From Mycoplasmopsis bovis PG45 (GTDB lineage Bacteria > Bacillota_I > Bacilli_A > Mycoplasmatales > Metamycoplasmataceae), in contig NC_014760.1 of NCBI RefSeq assembly GCF_000183385.1, positions 496,001 to 560,000 of the forward strand: a stretch of DNA of 64,000 bases, read 5' to 3'. This document shows, piece by piece, positions 21,297 through 35,313 of this stretch. The notes under the pieces were generated by a model that saw nothing but the letters and a program-made list of their open reading frames with translations, had not been told where the DNA came from and did no database searches. A program made the translations under genes and the position numbers. Numbering within the stretch: the first letter of the stretch is position 1; every line of letters starts with the position of its first letter.

Positions 21297-21710
21297 ATGC
21301 AAAGTTATTCAAATTTAAAAATTGTCACACAAGCTAGAACCTTTTATAATGGGCCAGTGTTAAGTGTTGAGCTAAAAACCAAAAGTGGTGGGTCGATAGT
21401 TTTACAACCAAACAGAAGTGAACTATTAACAACTATTGATATCTGTAAATTAGTTATAAAAGACTATCCTGATAATAAAGAAAAAGTATACTCTATAAGT
21501 GATGGCATAGTTTATGCTGATAAATCTAACATCAACATAATTACTAATGATATTATTCTTAATAGTGACATTGACGTTAAAAAAGCCGAAAGTGATAGAG
21601 ACAAAGCTATTAGTGTTTTAAGTAGCAATAGCGATGCTGAAGTTATTTCACGCTTTGAAATTAAGCTAAAAAAGGCAATTAACAGAATTAATGTTTCTCA
21701 AAATAAATAA
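21297..21710 (+). CDS. atpC: ATP synthase F1 subunit epsilon
   Basis: A 137-residue regulatory subunit with the usual N-terminal beta-barrel (SVELKTKSGGSIVLQPNRSELLT) and two C-terminal helices. Last gene of the operon. Confidence 0.92.
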   Translation: MQSYSNLKIVTQARTFYNGPVLSVELKTKSGGSIVLQPNRSELLTTIDICKLVIKDYPDNKEKVYSISDGIVYADKSNINIITNDIILNSDIDVKKAESDRDKAISVLSSNSDAEVISRFEIKLKKAINRINVSQNK

Positions 21711-21717
21711 TCACAAG

Positions 21718-21742
21718 ACCTCTAATTCACAGAGGTTTTTTA
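21718..21742 (+). terminator. terminator of the ATP synthase operon
   Basis: ACCTCT/AGAGGT stem with a six-T tail, 7 bases after atpC. Confidence 0.75.
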
Positions 21743-21845
21743 TTTGCTTTTGCGTCCAAAAATTCTGTTTTATACCATTTTATAGTGATATGCCATTAAT
21801 AGTATAAAATTTAATTAATAGATTTTAAGTCAGCTAGGAGGGAAA

Positions 21846-22757
21846 ATGTGAGTAAAGTTTAATGACTGATACAACCAAGTTGTTGAAGTTCCTAAAATTT
21901 TTGGTCTAAATCACATTTTGTTTATTTGTGCAGCAATTGCATTAACAATATTTTTACTATTTGTATTTCAAAGTGCAAGCAGAAATGTTGTTCGTGGTGC
22001 AATAATCTTTGTATGAATATTTATTTTCCTTTCAGAACTGATTTTTAGGCAATTTGGTCAAATTGCTTGAATGAAAGTTCATGAAACAGCAAAATATAAT
22101 TTAGCATATGTTCCAGTACAAATTGTTTCGCTTTACCTATGAGTGCTACCGTTTTACTTCTTTATACCAAATAAAAGATTAGAAGCAGCATTATTGCCAT
22201 TTATTGGAATATCAGGATTAACCATTGGGGCTTTTTTATTGGTTTATCCAGCTGTTGTATTCTCAAATAATACACCTAACAATGTTTACTATATGTTCCA
22301 ATCTGCTTTAACATTTTCATTAGGATGTTATTTAGTGCTAAAAGGTAAATTACCATTTCGTAGTTGAAAAACATATGTTTACCACATAGTATTTATGGCT
22401 TCAATATTCATTGCAACTGTAATCTTAAATGAAATTGTTTATGCAACAACTACAAATGAATTAGTTCTTAAAGGTTGAAACTTTATGTACTTATCTCATA
22501 GAGTAAAACCATTACCATACTACCAAGATCTGGTTACTCTTAAGATATTTACAGATACACCTGAAAACAAGAGACTATTTACTACTGTATTTGTATTAGG
22601 ATTGTTAATATTTCCAATTGCGCCATATATGTTGTTCTTTATTCTATTTAGACCATTTGTAAAAGTTATTGATGATGTAATTCTTAATTCATCTAAAAAT
22701 GACAAAGCTAAAAAAGCACAAAATGAAGATGTAACAACGCAAAAAGCTATGGCATAA
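21846..22757 (+). CDS. seven-helix membrane protein, YwaF-like topology
   Basis: A 303-residue protein with about seven hydrophobic segments and a charged C-terminal tail. It begins ATG-TGA (Met-Trp) after TAGGAGGG, so ignoring code 4 would lose the gene. The pattern (ETAKYNLAYVPVQIVSLYLWVLPFYFF, then a NNVYYMFQSALTFSLG helix) recalls the YwaF/TIGR02206 membrane family, which is my best guess only. Confidence 0.6.
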
Positions 22758-22768
22758 TAAAGTTACAA

Positions 22769-22795
22769 AACTCACTAAATGCAGTGAGTTTTTAA
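22769..22795 (+). terminator. terminator after the 21846 membrane protein gene
   Basis: AACTCACT/AGTGAGTT perfect 8-bp stem plus T tail. A second hairpin (AACTTGCTA/TAGCAAGTT, 22811-22834) follows and may serve the convergent minus-strand gene. Confidence 0.75.
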
Positions 22796-22861
22796 TTTAC
22801 AAGTTTTAAAAACTTGCTAATTTAATAGCAAGTTATGCAAAATTTTGGAATATTGCAAAAA

Positions 22862-23368
22862 TTAAGTTGATGCCCCATTTATTTTGTCGCTGTCATCTCT
22901 ACGTTTTTTTCGTATAACAACCAATTTAGGAGTTCCACTTTGATTAGCTAAATTGGCTGAGACTCAGTTAACAACTTTCAATTGGTCTTTAAGCGAGATA
23001 TAAGGCAATCTAGCCATATTGTCTCAGCTAGTTTGAATTTTAGGTACAAGTTCATCATAACTCATTTTGTAGATAATTGACAAGTCAATTGCTTTAGCTA
23101 GTATAACTTTTGCACTTTTTCCATTTTCGAGAATCCCGTCTTCAGTATCAATATTAATTATATTCTGGTTGGCGCTATCAGTATTTTCTGATAATAGTCC
23201 ACTGACAAAGTAAACATCATTATCATCTATTGCAATTACTGTTATAACATTAGATTTTAATTTGTTTTCTCCATCAATTTTATCTATGAACTCAGGATAT
23301 AGCGATATTGGCTTTAAGACTGGCAGTAACTCTATTTTGCTTTCTTTTGTATTTAAATCATTTTGCAT
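22862..23368 (-). CDS. hypothetical cytosolic protein
   Basis: A 168-residue soluble protein with no membrane segment. TGA codons at 23021-23023 and in the WVSANLA segment are Trp; it ends with a basic tail (IRKKRRDDSDK). A beta-rich core (SNVITVIAIDDNDVYFVSG, then AKVILAKAIDLSIIYKMSYDEL) loosely recalls PemK/MazF-type folds, but no catalytic residues can be assigned. The function is unknown. Confidence 0.6.
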
Positions 23369-23536
23369 AATATAATTTTAAAATAGCAATATGCTCTATT
23401 TTTATCAACTTTTTCCACTATGAAAAATTGTAGATAAGTCGCAAAAAGCGTGAATTATGCTACTTTAAGGAATAATAATTGTGCTTTTACTGATTTTGTA
23501 GTGTTAATAAAATGTGAGTTCCTATTAGTTTAAATT

Positions 23537-23566
23537 AAAAAAGCAGCTCTTGTTTTCTAAGCTACC
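23537..23566 (-). terminator. terminator overlapping the end of plsY
   Basis: GTAGCT/AGCTGC stem around the TAG stop, followed by TTTTTTAA on the minus strand. Confidence 0.5.
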
Positions 23567-24282
23567 TTTTTAACTGAAAATTTTCTCTCTGTTTTATTAA
23601 TTAATCTTTTGAAATTATCGCGGTGACTTACAACAACTAATAGTGCACATAAAGTATAAATTATTGGGCTAACAAATCAATAATTAGATAATGGAATAAA
23701 TCGGTTAGCATATTCAACTGCATTAGGTCAGTAGCCAACTGGCCCTTGAACCATTCATGGCATTCAAACAAATAAAAGAAGTGAAAATGCCACTGTAATT
23801 GACCCAAGCGAAACAATTTTGGTTATTCCAACAATTAATAAAAATATTATAAATGCAATCAAAAACAAGATAATGTTAATTGAAATTATTAAACCCACTG
23901 TACAAGCTGCGCCTTTTCCACCTTTAAATTTATAATAAATTGGGAAAATATGTCCAAGCACTACACCTAAACCTATTGCTTGTGGACTAATATAAGAAAT
24001 AAGCGAAAACTCTTTAACTGCTTGAATATGATTAACAATTGCAGCAATTATTAAAATAGGAATAAGTGTTTTTAGTACATCAGCTGCAAAAACAGCTAAA
24101 GCAAATTTAGTGCCGTAAGTTCTTAAACTATTAGTTGCACCAGCATTTTTGCTATTATGCTCTCTGATATCATCATTCTTAACTCTTCTGCTTAATATAA
24201 TTGATGTGTTGAATGATCCTAAAAGTAAATATCCAACTAAAAATAATGCTAAATTTATCAAAATACTATACATTACATTCAT
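23557..24282 (-). CDS. plsY: acyl-phosphate:glycerol-3-phosphate acyltransferase
   Basis: A 241-residue integral membrane enzyme making lysophosphatidic acid from acyl-phosphate and glycerol-3-phosphate. Conserved PlsY blocks: GSFNTSIILSRR, DIREHNSKNAGATNSLRTYG and KFKGGKGAA. TGA at 23764-23766 and several later are Trp, so the protein runs on to TAG at 23557-23559. No clear SD precedes the ATG; a second ATG lies three codons in. Confidence 0.9.
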
Positions 24283-24373
24283 ATTTTTATATTTTACACA
24301 TTTAATGATTATTTAAATTTTGAAAGTTAAAAATGCACATTTCGATGTGCATTTTTTGCATATTTAGAATGAA

Positions 24374-27300
24374 TTAAAACTTCTTTGATGTTGTTTTAGA
24401 CTTTTTATTTTCTGAATCAATTTGTTCAGATTTTTTGCCCTTAAATAAATGTTCTCAAATTTCATCATAGTGAGAAACTGGAATGAATTTAATTGCTTCT
24501 TTTACTTCCTCAGGAATATCACTTAAATTCTTCTCATTGTTTTTTGGAATGAAGACAGTCTTAATTCCTTTTTTAAAAGCCGCAAAAGATTTTTCTTTTA
24601 GCCCACCAATTTCTAAAACTTTTCCTCTAAGAGTAATTTCCCCTGTCATAGCAACTTCTTGTGAAACAGGAATTTTAGCCAAAGCTGAAATTAGAGCAGT
24701 AGTGAATGTAACACCAGCACTAGGTCCATCTTTTGGAACAGCACCTTCAGGAACATGGACATGGATTTCTGTTGAATCGAAATCAATGTTTTTAATTCCA
24801 AATTTATCAGCATTTGCCCTTACATATGAAAGCGCGATCTTTGCTGATTCTTGCATAACTTCTTTAAGCTGTCCTGTTAGTTTAATTCCTGGTTGTTTTG
24901 ACTTGAATCAAGAAACTTCAATTTGAAGTGTTGTGCCACCAATAGATGTGAATGCTAAACCATTAACAGAACCAATTTGTGGCACCATTTCTTTTTCGGT
25001 CTCGCTTATTTTTGGAGTTCCTAATAACTCAGGGATATTGTTTTGGTCAATAACAAACTTGTCAATTTTTTCGCCAGAAACAATCTTTGTAACTATTTTA
25101 CGGGCTATTTTGTCTAGGTTTCTCTTTAATGAACGTACACCAGCTTCTGCTGTATAGTGTTTTATTATAAACTCTAAAGCTTTATCGTCAATAATGAATT
25201 GATCTGGTTTTAGGCCTGCTTGAGCAATAACAATTTCAACTAAATGTTCCTTAGCAATCTTAATTTTTTCATTAATTGTGTAGCTATTAAGATCAATAAT
25301 TTCAACACGGTCTAATAATGGTGCAGGTATATTTTCGTAGTAATTAGCTGTAGCAATAAATAATACTTTTGATAAGTCATATTCATGCTCAATGTAATTA
25401 TCTTGGAACTTGGTGTTTTGCTCAGGGTCTAAAACTTCTAGCATAGCTGAAGTAGGATCACCCTTAATATCACTTGACATTTTATCTATTTCATCTAATA
25501 AAATAAGCGGATTCGATACACCGGCTGATTGAAGTCCTTTGATTATTTTACCAGGCATAGCACCAATGTAAGTTTTTCTGTGTCCTCTTATTTCTGATTC
25601 ATCATGTAAGCCACCTAAGCTTAGTTTTACATAACTTTTGTCTAAGGCTTCTGCTATTGAACGAGCTAATGAAGTTTTACCAGTACCTGGTGGACCTACC
25701 AAGGTCAAAATTGGCACATTATTAAATTGCTTTTGTGTTTTATTTTTGGTATTTTCTTTAAACAACTGCAAATCAATTTGTGAATGGTCATCAATTTTTA
25801 TTAAGTCTTTTTCACTTGCCTCTTTATTGATGTTTCTGTGGTTAATTATTAATGATAAGTACTCAATTACACGTTCTTTAACCTCTTTAAGGCCATAATG
25901 ATTTTTATCTAAAATTTCTCTAGCTCTATTTATATCTAAATTTTCAACTTCTACTTTTCTTCATGGAAGTTTTTTAAGGTTGCTAATGTATGTTTGAGTA
26001 ATATTAGCATCTGGGCTAGATGACATCATGTTTTTTAACTTATCACGTTCGACTTTAATTGACTTAATAATTCATTCAGGATACATTTGCTTAAGAACAG
26101 GATCATTGACAATTTTTGAATACTCTTCATCGCCTTCATCATCATCAGATTCATTAAGTTGTTCTTTAATAGCTTTCATTTTTTCACGAAGTAAGAACTC
26201 TTTTTGTTGTTTATCTAAATTGCTTTGAATTTTTTTATTTAATTCCTTGTCAATTTGATCTTTCATCGCTGTATTATCTTTTTTTAAGCCCTTCTTGCCA
26301 GATTCATTTTGGTTTTGTTCAATCAATTTTAAAATTAGTTTCATATCTTCTTCAGATATATAGCCAAGTAGCAAGTACTCTTCATATCATCTGTAGATTC
26401 TTTCAACTTCAAATTTAAATTGTTTTTCTAATTCAGGATGTTCTTTAATTTGCTCCATTGATGTCTTAAATAAATCATTATCAGACAATGCATTGTAAAC
26501 ATTTGAAAGCTTATCAGAGTTACCTTTTTTCAAGTTATTAATAAACTTTTGAATCAAGCCTGTCATTAATACGAATGTGCTTTTTAATGCCTCGAATTGA
26601 AGCACAGCATTAGGTAATGAATAAATAGAAAATAGTTCATATGGAGGCAGAAGGAAAAATCCGGTTAATGCATTAACCAAAGCTTCTAGTCTAGATTCGC
26701 CTTCACCGATAAAGTCAGGCCCCATTTCTCCTGCACCTTTTGTTCAATGTCTTATTTCTTCAGAAGAATAACCTCTAATATATCTGTAAAGAAGCATAGC
26801 GTCATTTCAGTTTCTGTCATAAATTAAGGTGTTTATAACTTCTTCAAAGCCACTAAGGTCCAATGTAGGATCTGCAAGAGCTACTTCATCATTATCACTT
26901 TTAGAACTAAATCTAAAAGCAACTACACCGTCAACATATTTAAGCGGCAACTCCTCGTCATCAATGTTTAAAGAGGCAATTGTGTGCTCATCACCATATA
27001 TATCCTGTAATTCATATTTGTGGATTGCTTTTAAAGTTGCAATGTATTGTCATTTTTGAGTATTATTGTCATACACTTTGTCAATAGATTCAACCTGACA
27101 TAGTGTCATATTTGAATCAAGGTTTGAAATATTGATGTTTTCTAAGACATCAGCATAAGTTGCATAAGGTTTTGATGCAACATCAGATTCATTAATAACT
27201 TTATTTGTAACTGTTGGTCTGTAGTATGCTAACATAACCTTAGTTTTTTTAATGATATCTGATCCATTTGAGTTATTTTTAGTGTAATTGTCAATAATGT

Positions 27301-27505
27301 CTTTTCAGTATGTTGCTTCTTTAATTAAGTCATCTGTAAGTTCTAATTTAACAACTTCACGATCAAGCAACACAAAGCAGTTTTTTACAGGATCATTTGC
27401 CTTTGTGTATGTTCTTCTTTTAAACACATTTAAAAATAATAAATAATCAAAATGTGCATCTAGTTCTCTTTTTTTACTTTTGGTGCTTCCTTTAGGTCTC
27501 CCCAT
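24374..27505 (-). CDS. lon: ATP-dependent protease Lon
   Basis: A 1043-residue LonA protease degrading misfolded proteins in the cytosol. Parts in order: N-terminal substrate domain, coiled-coil region, AAA+ module with Walker [10 protein letters not shown] and Walker [11 protein letters not shown], then the Ser-Lys protease domain with catalytic Ser in PKDGPSAG and Lys in GLKEKSFAA. At least six in-frame TGA are Trp. It is longer than the usual 780-820 residues because of a long N-terminal part. AGGAGGG precedes ATG 27503-27505, and a CIRCE-type operator lies 47-72 bases upstream, so heat-shock control by HrcA is likely. Confidence 0.95.
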
Positions 27506-27551
27506 ATTGCCCTCCTATGTAAATTAATATAGCACTAATTATAATATAATT

Positions 27552-27577
27552 TTAGCACTCTACAATGCGAGTGCTAA
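27552..27577 (-). promoter_or_regulatory. CIRCE operator before lon (HrcA binding site)
   Basis: TTAGCACTC and GAGTGCTAA, both perfect 9-bp CIRCE arms, are separated by 8 bases instead of the usual 9. It lies between leuS and lon, directly upstream of the lon promoter region (TATAAT-like sequences at about 27538-27548). Confidence 0.85.
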
Positions 27578-27582
27578 AAAAA

Positions 27583-29922
<2,340 letters not shown>

Positions 29923-29942
29923 AAATTCCCCTTGAGATAATG

Positions 29943-30671
29943 TTATAGGTATGAAATGTTTTTATTAATAAAGTTATTTTTACTATTCAAACTAAAAATT
30001 ATAAATATAAATACCGAGTTCATTGCCAAATTAACAAGGTTAAAGACAAGATAAACTAAGCCAGCACCCTTGTAGTATGTTGGAATATTTAAAAATAATC
30101 CTTTAATTCTGTCTCAGTGCGCAATCATTGAAATATGAGTGCCTGGATCAGTGCCTAATAACCCAAATAATTTAAAATATCATGGTGTAAATAAATAAAT
30201 GTTTAAGAGAACTAAAAGTCCAGTAGTTATTAAAATTGAAAGAACTATTGGCAGTATTAATAAGCTTGTTTTGCCTAATTTTGTTTTCTTTAAAAGTTTT
30301 ATTGACCAATAAAAAATAGTCATATATATAACTTGCGTTGTTGAGAGTATTAAGTGACCTAAAACACTAGGTAAACTATATCCTTGTGAACCGTAACTTG
30401 GCCCTAATAAAAAAAGTAACAGAATAACTAAAAATGCGTATCTCCAGCCAATTCACAGTGCCGTTGCTGTAATTACGACTAATGCAAAGTCAAATTTTAA
30501 AAATGATACAAAAGGTACTGATAATAACTTGCTACCTGCAAAGTTAACTAATATTGCAACTGCAAGCATCATACCTGTATATGATAGTCTACTGCTTCTA
30601 TTTTTGAAGTAGTAAATATTTTCCTTTTTGTTGTTGTTACTACTTGGTGCCAAAAATTCTGTCTCCTGCAT
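29943..30671 (-). CDS. membrane protein, possible ECF transporter S component
   Basis: A 242-residue protein with about six helices and a soluble N-terminus. The LSYTGMMLAVAILVNFAGSKLL ... FLKFDFALVVITATALWIG pattern resembles substrate-binding S components of ECF vitamin transporters such as RibU or FolT; the substrate cannot be told. ATG 30671 overlaps upp by 32 bases, and leuS follows 20 bases after the stop, so it is in the upp-leuS transcription unit. Confidence 0.5.
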
Positions 30672-31266
30672 CACCCAACCCCGGCTCTATATATTTATCT
30701 TCATTAAGATACTCATCTAATGCTGCTAAATAGATATTAAAGTCATTTCCAAAATGACTTTCAACATTACTTACTCCTTCTTGAACACCAACTAAACAAA
30801 CTAAACTGATATTGTTAAAGCCATCTTTACGAAGTCTTGATATGGCATCAACTGCACTATTTCCTGTCGCAAGCATAGGATCAACTACAAAAATATAGCT
30901 ATCTTTAGGTACTTCAGGAATCTTATAAAAATATTCATTTGGCATAAATGTTGTTTCATCTCTACTCATTCCAATGTGCCCTACTTTTGCTTCAGGAATT
31001 AGTTTTAATAATCCATCAATCATTCCCAAGCCAGCCCTTAAAATAGGTACAAAAACCACATCTTTGTCAAATTCGTAACCTAAATATTTCTTATTAATTG
31101 AAGTTACAATTTCTTTTCTTTTTGTTTGGTAGTCTCTTAAAATTTCATAAACCATTAATGAGCCAATTTCATTCAAATTTTGACGAAAAACTGAATGTCC
31201 AGATTCTCTATTTCGCATATTTGTTAGCTTAATTTTAATTAATGGATGATCAAGCACTTTTAGCAT
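30640..31266 (-). CDS. upp: uracil phosphoribosyltransferase
   Basis: A 208-residue enzyme making UMP from uracil and PRPP (pyrimidine salvage). The PRPP loop is DPMLATGNSA, and the C-terminal PGLGDAGDRIFGTK uracil-binding end is intact. GGAGGT supports ATG at 31264-31266. Confidence 0.96.
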   Translation of the reverse strand: MLKVLDHPLIKIKLTNMRNRESGHSVFRQNLNEIGSLMVYEILRDYQTKRKEIVTSINKKYLGYEFDKDVVFVPILRAGLGMIDGLLKLIPEAKVGHIGMSRDETTFMPNEYFYKIPEVPKDSYIFVVDPMLATGNSAVDAISRLRKDGFNNISLVCLVGVQEGVSNVESHFGNDFNIYLAALDEYLNEDKYIEPGLGDAGDRIFGTK

Positions 31267-31387
31267 TTTAACCTCCAATAATTTATATTATATTTTATGA
31301 TCTAATATTATTATGTAAATATAATAAAAAAGCACTTTTTAAGAAAAAAGCACTATTTTTTACTCATCTATAAGCAGTGATTTGTTT

Positions 31388-31948
31388 TTATTCTTCAAAA
31401 TCATCATCAAAATTGAAATTAATATTGTTAAATGGTTGCTCTTCGGGTTTAGAAACTTCTTTCTCAACACTTACCTTTTGCTGGATATTATTGTTTTTTT
31501 CGGTACTTTCTAAATTAAAATTGTTACCAAATACTTTATTGCTTTTAGCAAAAGAATTGGTTGTATTTGAATCAGTTTTTTTAAAATTAGGTTGTACAAC
31601 CGAAAATTCATTTGTTTGTCTTTGGTTTCTAACTGAACGCGATTCAAGCAGGTGCAAATTATCAATTCTCACTTCTACACTATAGTTAGTTTGACCGTTT
31701 GATTCATATGTTGAAGTTACTAAAGTTCCTTCAATAGCAACTAATGTTCCTTTAGGCGCATATCCATTAAGAAAATCTGCAGTGCTTCTTCAAGCAATTA
31801 CTGGAATAAAGTCAGTTACTTCATTATCACTTGTATAACTTCTGCTTATAGCTATTCTTGTCCTAGCAAAAGATATACCACTGTTAGTTTTGCTATATCT
31901 AACATCTGATGAAACTCTACCAATAAGTATAACTTTATTTAAATTCAT
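31388..31948 (-). CDS. ssb: single-stranded DNA-binding protein
   Basis: A 186-residue SSB. The N-terminal OB fold is intact (MNLNKVILIGRVSSDVRYSKT ... VTDFIPVIAWR ... VAIEGTLVTSTYE), with a flexible Asn/Gln-rich linker and an acidic tip FNFDDDFEE for partner binding. ATG at 31946-31948 follows TAGGAG, which overlaps the pepO stop codon. Confidence 0.94.
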
Positions 31949-31957
31949 AAGTTGCTC

Positions 31958-33904
31958 CTATCAAATTTTTACACGCTTGTTTTTAGGTAATCACATTTTG
32001 TCACTAGACTTAACATTAAATGCTTTGTAAAATTCATCACTATTTTGAATTTGTATATTTGCTCTTAATTTCGCAGGAGCATGGACATCAGTTGCTAATA
32101 ATAATCTTGCGCTTTCAGGTTTATATTTACTTTTTCATATTACTGCAAAACTAGTGAAGAAGTCTTTAATATCATTTGCATCATTAGACATAGCAGCTTC
32201 TAGTGCACATGAAAATCCGCCAGCATCTGCAATGTTTTCTGATACTGTTAAAGTACCATTGCATTTTCCATATTCAGTTGTTTTATTGTCAAATAAGGCA
32301 ATCATATCTTTTGCTTTTTCTTGAAAAGCTTTATAGTCTTTGGAACTTCATCATAAGTTTAAATTACCTTTTTCGTCGAATTGTGCACCATTATTATCAA
32401 AAGCGTGACTTATTTCATGAGCAATTACAGCTCCAATGCCACCATAATTTGTTGCTTCTGACTGTTCTATAGAATAAAATGGCTTATTCAATATTCCTGC
32501 AGGAAAAACAATGTGGTTCATAAATGGATTATAGTATGCATTAATTTCAGCAGGAGACATACTTCAGTAGTTTCTGTTAATAGGCTTTAAATATTGATTA
32601 AATTCTCATGTGTTTTTAACAACTGTGCAATCTAATGCATTTTTTAATAAGTTATTCCTTTTGAAAAATTTGTTACTTATTTTCATTTGTTCATAAAAAG
32701 GTTGAATTTCTTTTGGGTAACCAATGTGAACACCTAAAGCATCTAGTTTAACTACTGCTTTTTCTTTAGTACTTTTACTTAATCAGTCATTTTTTAAAAG
32801 ACGATCTCTGTAGATGCCAATCATTTTAGTAACCATTTGTTCAACATTTGCTTTTGCTTTTTCGCTAAATGTTTTTTTAGCAAAATAAGTACCAAAAGGA
32901 ATTTTAAATTTATTGTAAGCAATATAAAATGCATGTTTTTCTTTAGTCATAGGACTATCTTGACCTGTTAGTGTTCTGTCAAATTCTCCTGCTATAACTC
33001 TTGATTCATCATTTAAAAGGCTAGAGTATTGAATAATTGTTTTTAAAAACATTCATGACTTAATATTTTCAAAATTCTCATCATTGAATACTTTGTCAAT
33101 ATTTTCTAAAAACTTAGGATAAAAAACAATTAATTTATCTACAACATTAGTAATTGATTTAGAGTTTTTGTTAACTAAATTTTCCGCAATCGCCTTTAAA
33201 TCAGCATTTTTAGAAAGTGTAACTACGTCAGAAATGCTGTATGGATTATATAATTTTACATAATCAGCATTTTCCTCAGCACTAGGAGAAAACTCAACTA
33301 ATGACGAGTCAAAAGCTAATGCTTGGTCAATAATCTTTTCATTTTTTTGCTCATCTGAATAATAAAACTTAAGCAACTTAAGACTCATTTCTTTAAATTT
33401 AGAAATTAGCAACTCCTTAGCCGGATGCTTATCATCATAATAAGATTTTTCAGGCAATATCAAACTTGGGCCGGAGATGCATAAAACTTGCTCCTCAACA
33501 TTTTTAAAATCTTGAATAATCCCAAATTCAAAAGGAAGAGCTATGTCTCTAAAACGAAAGTATTTGTATTTTTCAATTAGTTGTTCCTTGTTTTTAAGTG
33601 ATGAAATAGCCTTTAAAGTAGGTAAAATTGGTGAAACACCATGCTTTTCTCTAGTTTTAAAATCATAAGCCATATCAGCAAAAAGTGCATAATTTAAGAG
33701 AACTGGATCTTTAATTCTTTTTCTGCTTATGTTTTTTTCGGCTATTAAATCGGCAGTTTCTTTCATCAAGTTTTTTTCACTTTGGTTGTGAATTTCATAA
33801 AACGAACTTATTGATGACTTATCAGCTGGTATTTGAGCTTTTTCTAGTCACTCGCCATTAACACTTTCATAAAAATCGTCTTCTAATCTTATTTTTTCAT
33901 TCAT
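31958..33904 (-). CDS. pepO: M13-family zinc metallopeptidase (PepO)
   Basis: A 648-residue oligopeptidase. Zinc site HEISH plus downstream ENIADAGG (Glu ligand and Asp), and the substrate-binding NAYYNP motif, identify the neprilysin/PepO family. There is no signal peptide, so it is cytosolic, probably degrading peptides. Several TGA are Trp; the last codon before TAG is itself TGA. The gene lies between rsmE (9-base gap) and ssb. Confidence 0.93.
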
Positions 33905-33913
33905 ATTATTCTC

Positions 33914-34597
33914 CTATTTGCCACTTTCTCTTACATTAGAAAGCATATATATGCATGCTGTTTCAGCTCTTAGTATTGTTTTTCCCAATGACACTATAAA
34001 ACAGTTGTTTTTGAGCGCAAAATCAACTTCACTATCTGATAGTCCTCCTTCAGGTCCAACAATTAAAATGCTATTAGTATCAATTTTATCAATCTGACTG
34101 TCTAATTCTTTATTCTCATATGCAACATAGATTTTTTTATCCTGGTTGTTTAAAATAATTTCTTCAAAAGTCTTAATTGATTCTAATTCTGGCACAGTAT
34201 TTCTAAAGCTTTGTTCAGCAGCATTTTTGATTATTTCATTAAAACGATCGATTTTTTTGCTAAATTCATGCTTTACAATTGTTTGATCAACATACTTAGA
34301 ATTCATTGGAATTATTCTGCTAACTCCTAGTTCAGTTGCTTTTTGAATTAATCATTCAAACCGTTTAATTTTGATAATAGGAGCGGCTAATATTATCTCA
34401 TTTGTGTATTCATGACTTATAGATAATTCCTTAACTATTTTAGCCTTGTTGCTTTCTAAAAAACATTCATAAAAACGTCCTAAATAATTGCATAAAAAAT
34501 GCTCATTAAATAATCGTGAGCTTTTTATGTGTTTTATTATTTTTTCATTAAGAATAAAATAATCATTTTCTTTTTGGTCTACAAAAAATCGATGCAT
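33914..34597 (-). CDS. rsmE: 16S rRNA m3U1498 methyltransferase
   Basis: A 227-residue SPOUT methylase. The knot motifs LIVGPEGGLSDSEVDFA and SLGKTILRAETA are intact. TGA at 34349-34351 is Trp. First gene of the rsmE-pepO-ssb unit. Confidence 0.93.
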
Positions 34598-34874
34598 TTT
34601 CTCTTTCTATGGTTTATTTAAGTTATATACTTAACTCAATTATATAAATATTTGTAATATATTCAAACTCTTATGTAAATTTACTAGTAGATCTATTTGC
34701 TATACAAAAATATTGCAAGTTGTAGCTAGTTTCAAATTGGTATAATTATTGTGATGTAATATTTGTTAGTTTAATTAGATAAATGAATTGATAATTTGAC
34801 ATTTTTACTCATTCAAATTTTCTAAAATCATTGTTTTATGGGCTTAAAATAAACTAACATAAGGAGAGTTACAT

Positions 34875-35252
34875 ATGAAAAAGTTAATTGGTAAATTTAC
34901 ACTTGAATACTTAGATGGCAAAAATGAATATGTTTTAAGACTTACTCCTGATGCGCAAGACGAGTTGATTTCAATTAAAGAATTAAAGATATTAGTAAAA
35001 GAAAACTCTGCTTATAGTACAGATGAATTATTTATGATAATTCACACAGCTAAAGAAGAAAAAGAATTTAAAATGCCAATTAAAGCATCAATTATAAAAA
35101 TTAATGATTCTATTCTTGCTAAACCAACTTTAATTTCATCTGTCTATGACGATGAAAACTGAATTGCAACTTTAAAAGATATCAATAAAGAAGAGTATGA
35201 TAAATTAGATGAATTTGCAATGTGAGATAGATATCAATCATTAATAAGCTAA
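34875..35252 (+). CDS. GcvH-like lipoyl-domain protein
   Basis: A 125-residue protein resembling glycine cleavage H protein: RLTPDAQDELISI matches the H-protein turn, TAKEEKEFKMPIKASIIKIN matches the strand pair around the lipoylated Lys (probably the Lys in TAKEE), and the NWIATLKD tail fits. No gcvP or gcvT is nearby. A stand-alone GcvH-like protein may act as a lipoate carrier for lipoate ligase or octanoyl transfer. AAGGAGAG and TATAAT support the start and promoter; TGA codons at the end are Trp. The assignment is by pattern. Confidence 0.65.
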
Positions 35253-35257
35253 TATAT

Positions 35258-35302
35258 AAAAATGCATCCAAGACTGTTTTATAGTACTGTGGATGCATTT
35301 TT
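35258..35302. terminator. bidirectional terminator between GcvH-like gene and ftsZ
   Basis: AAAAATGCATCC/GGATGCATTTTT, a perfect 12-bp stem with a 21-base loop, between convergent genes. Confidence 0.85.
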
Positions 35303-35313
35303 ATTTTATAAAT

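Noticed and set aside
31320-31360. Terminator after ssb
   Set aside because: The repeated AAAAAGCACT strings are mostly direct, giving only an A/T stem; support is too weak to list.
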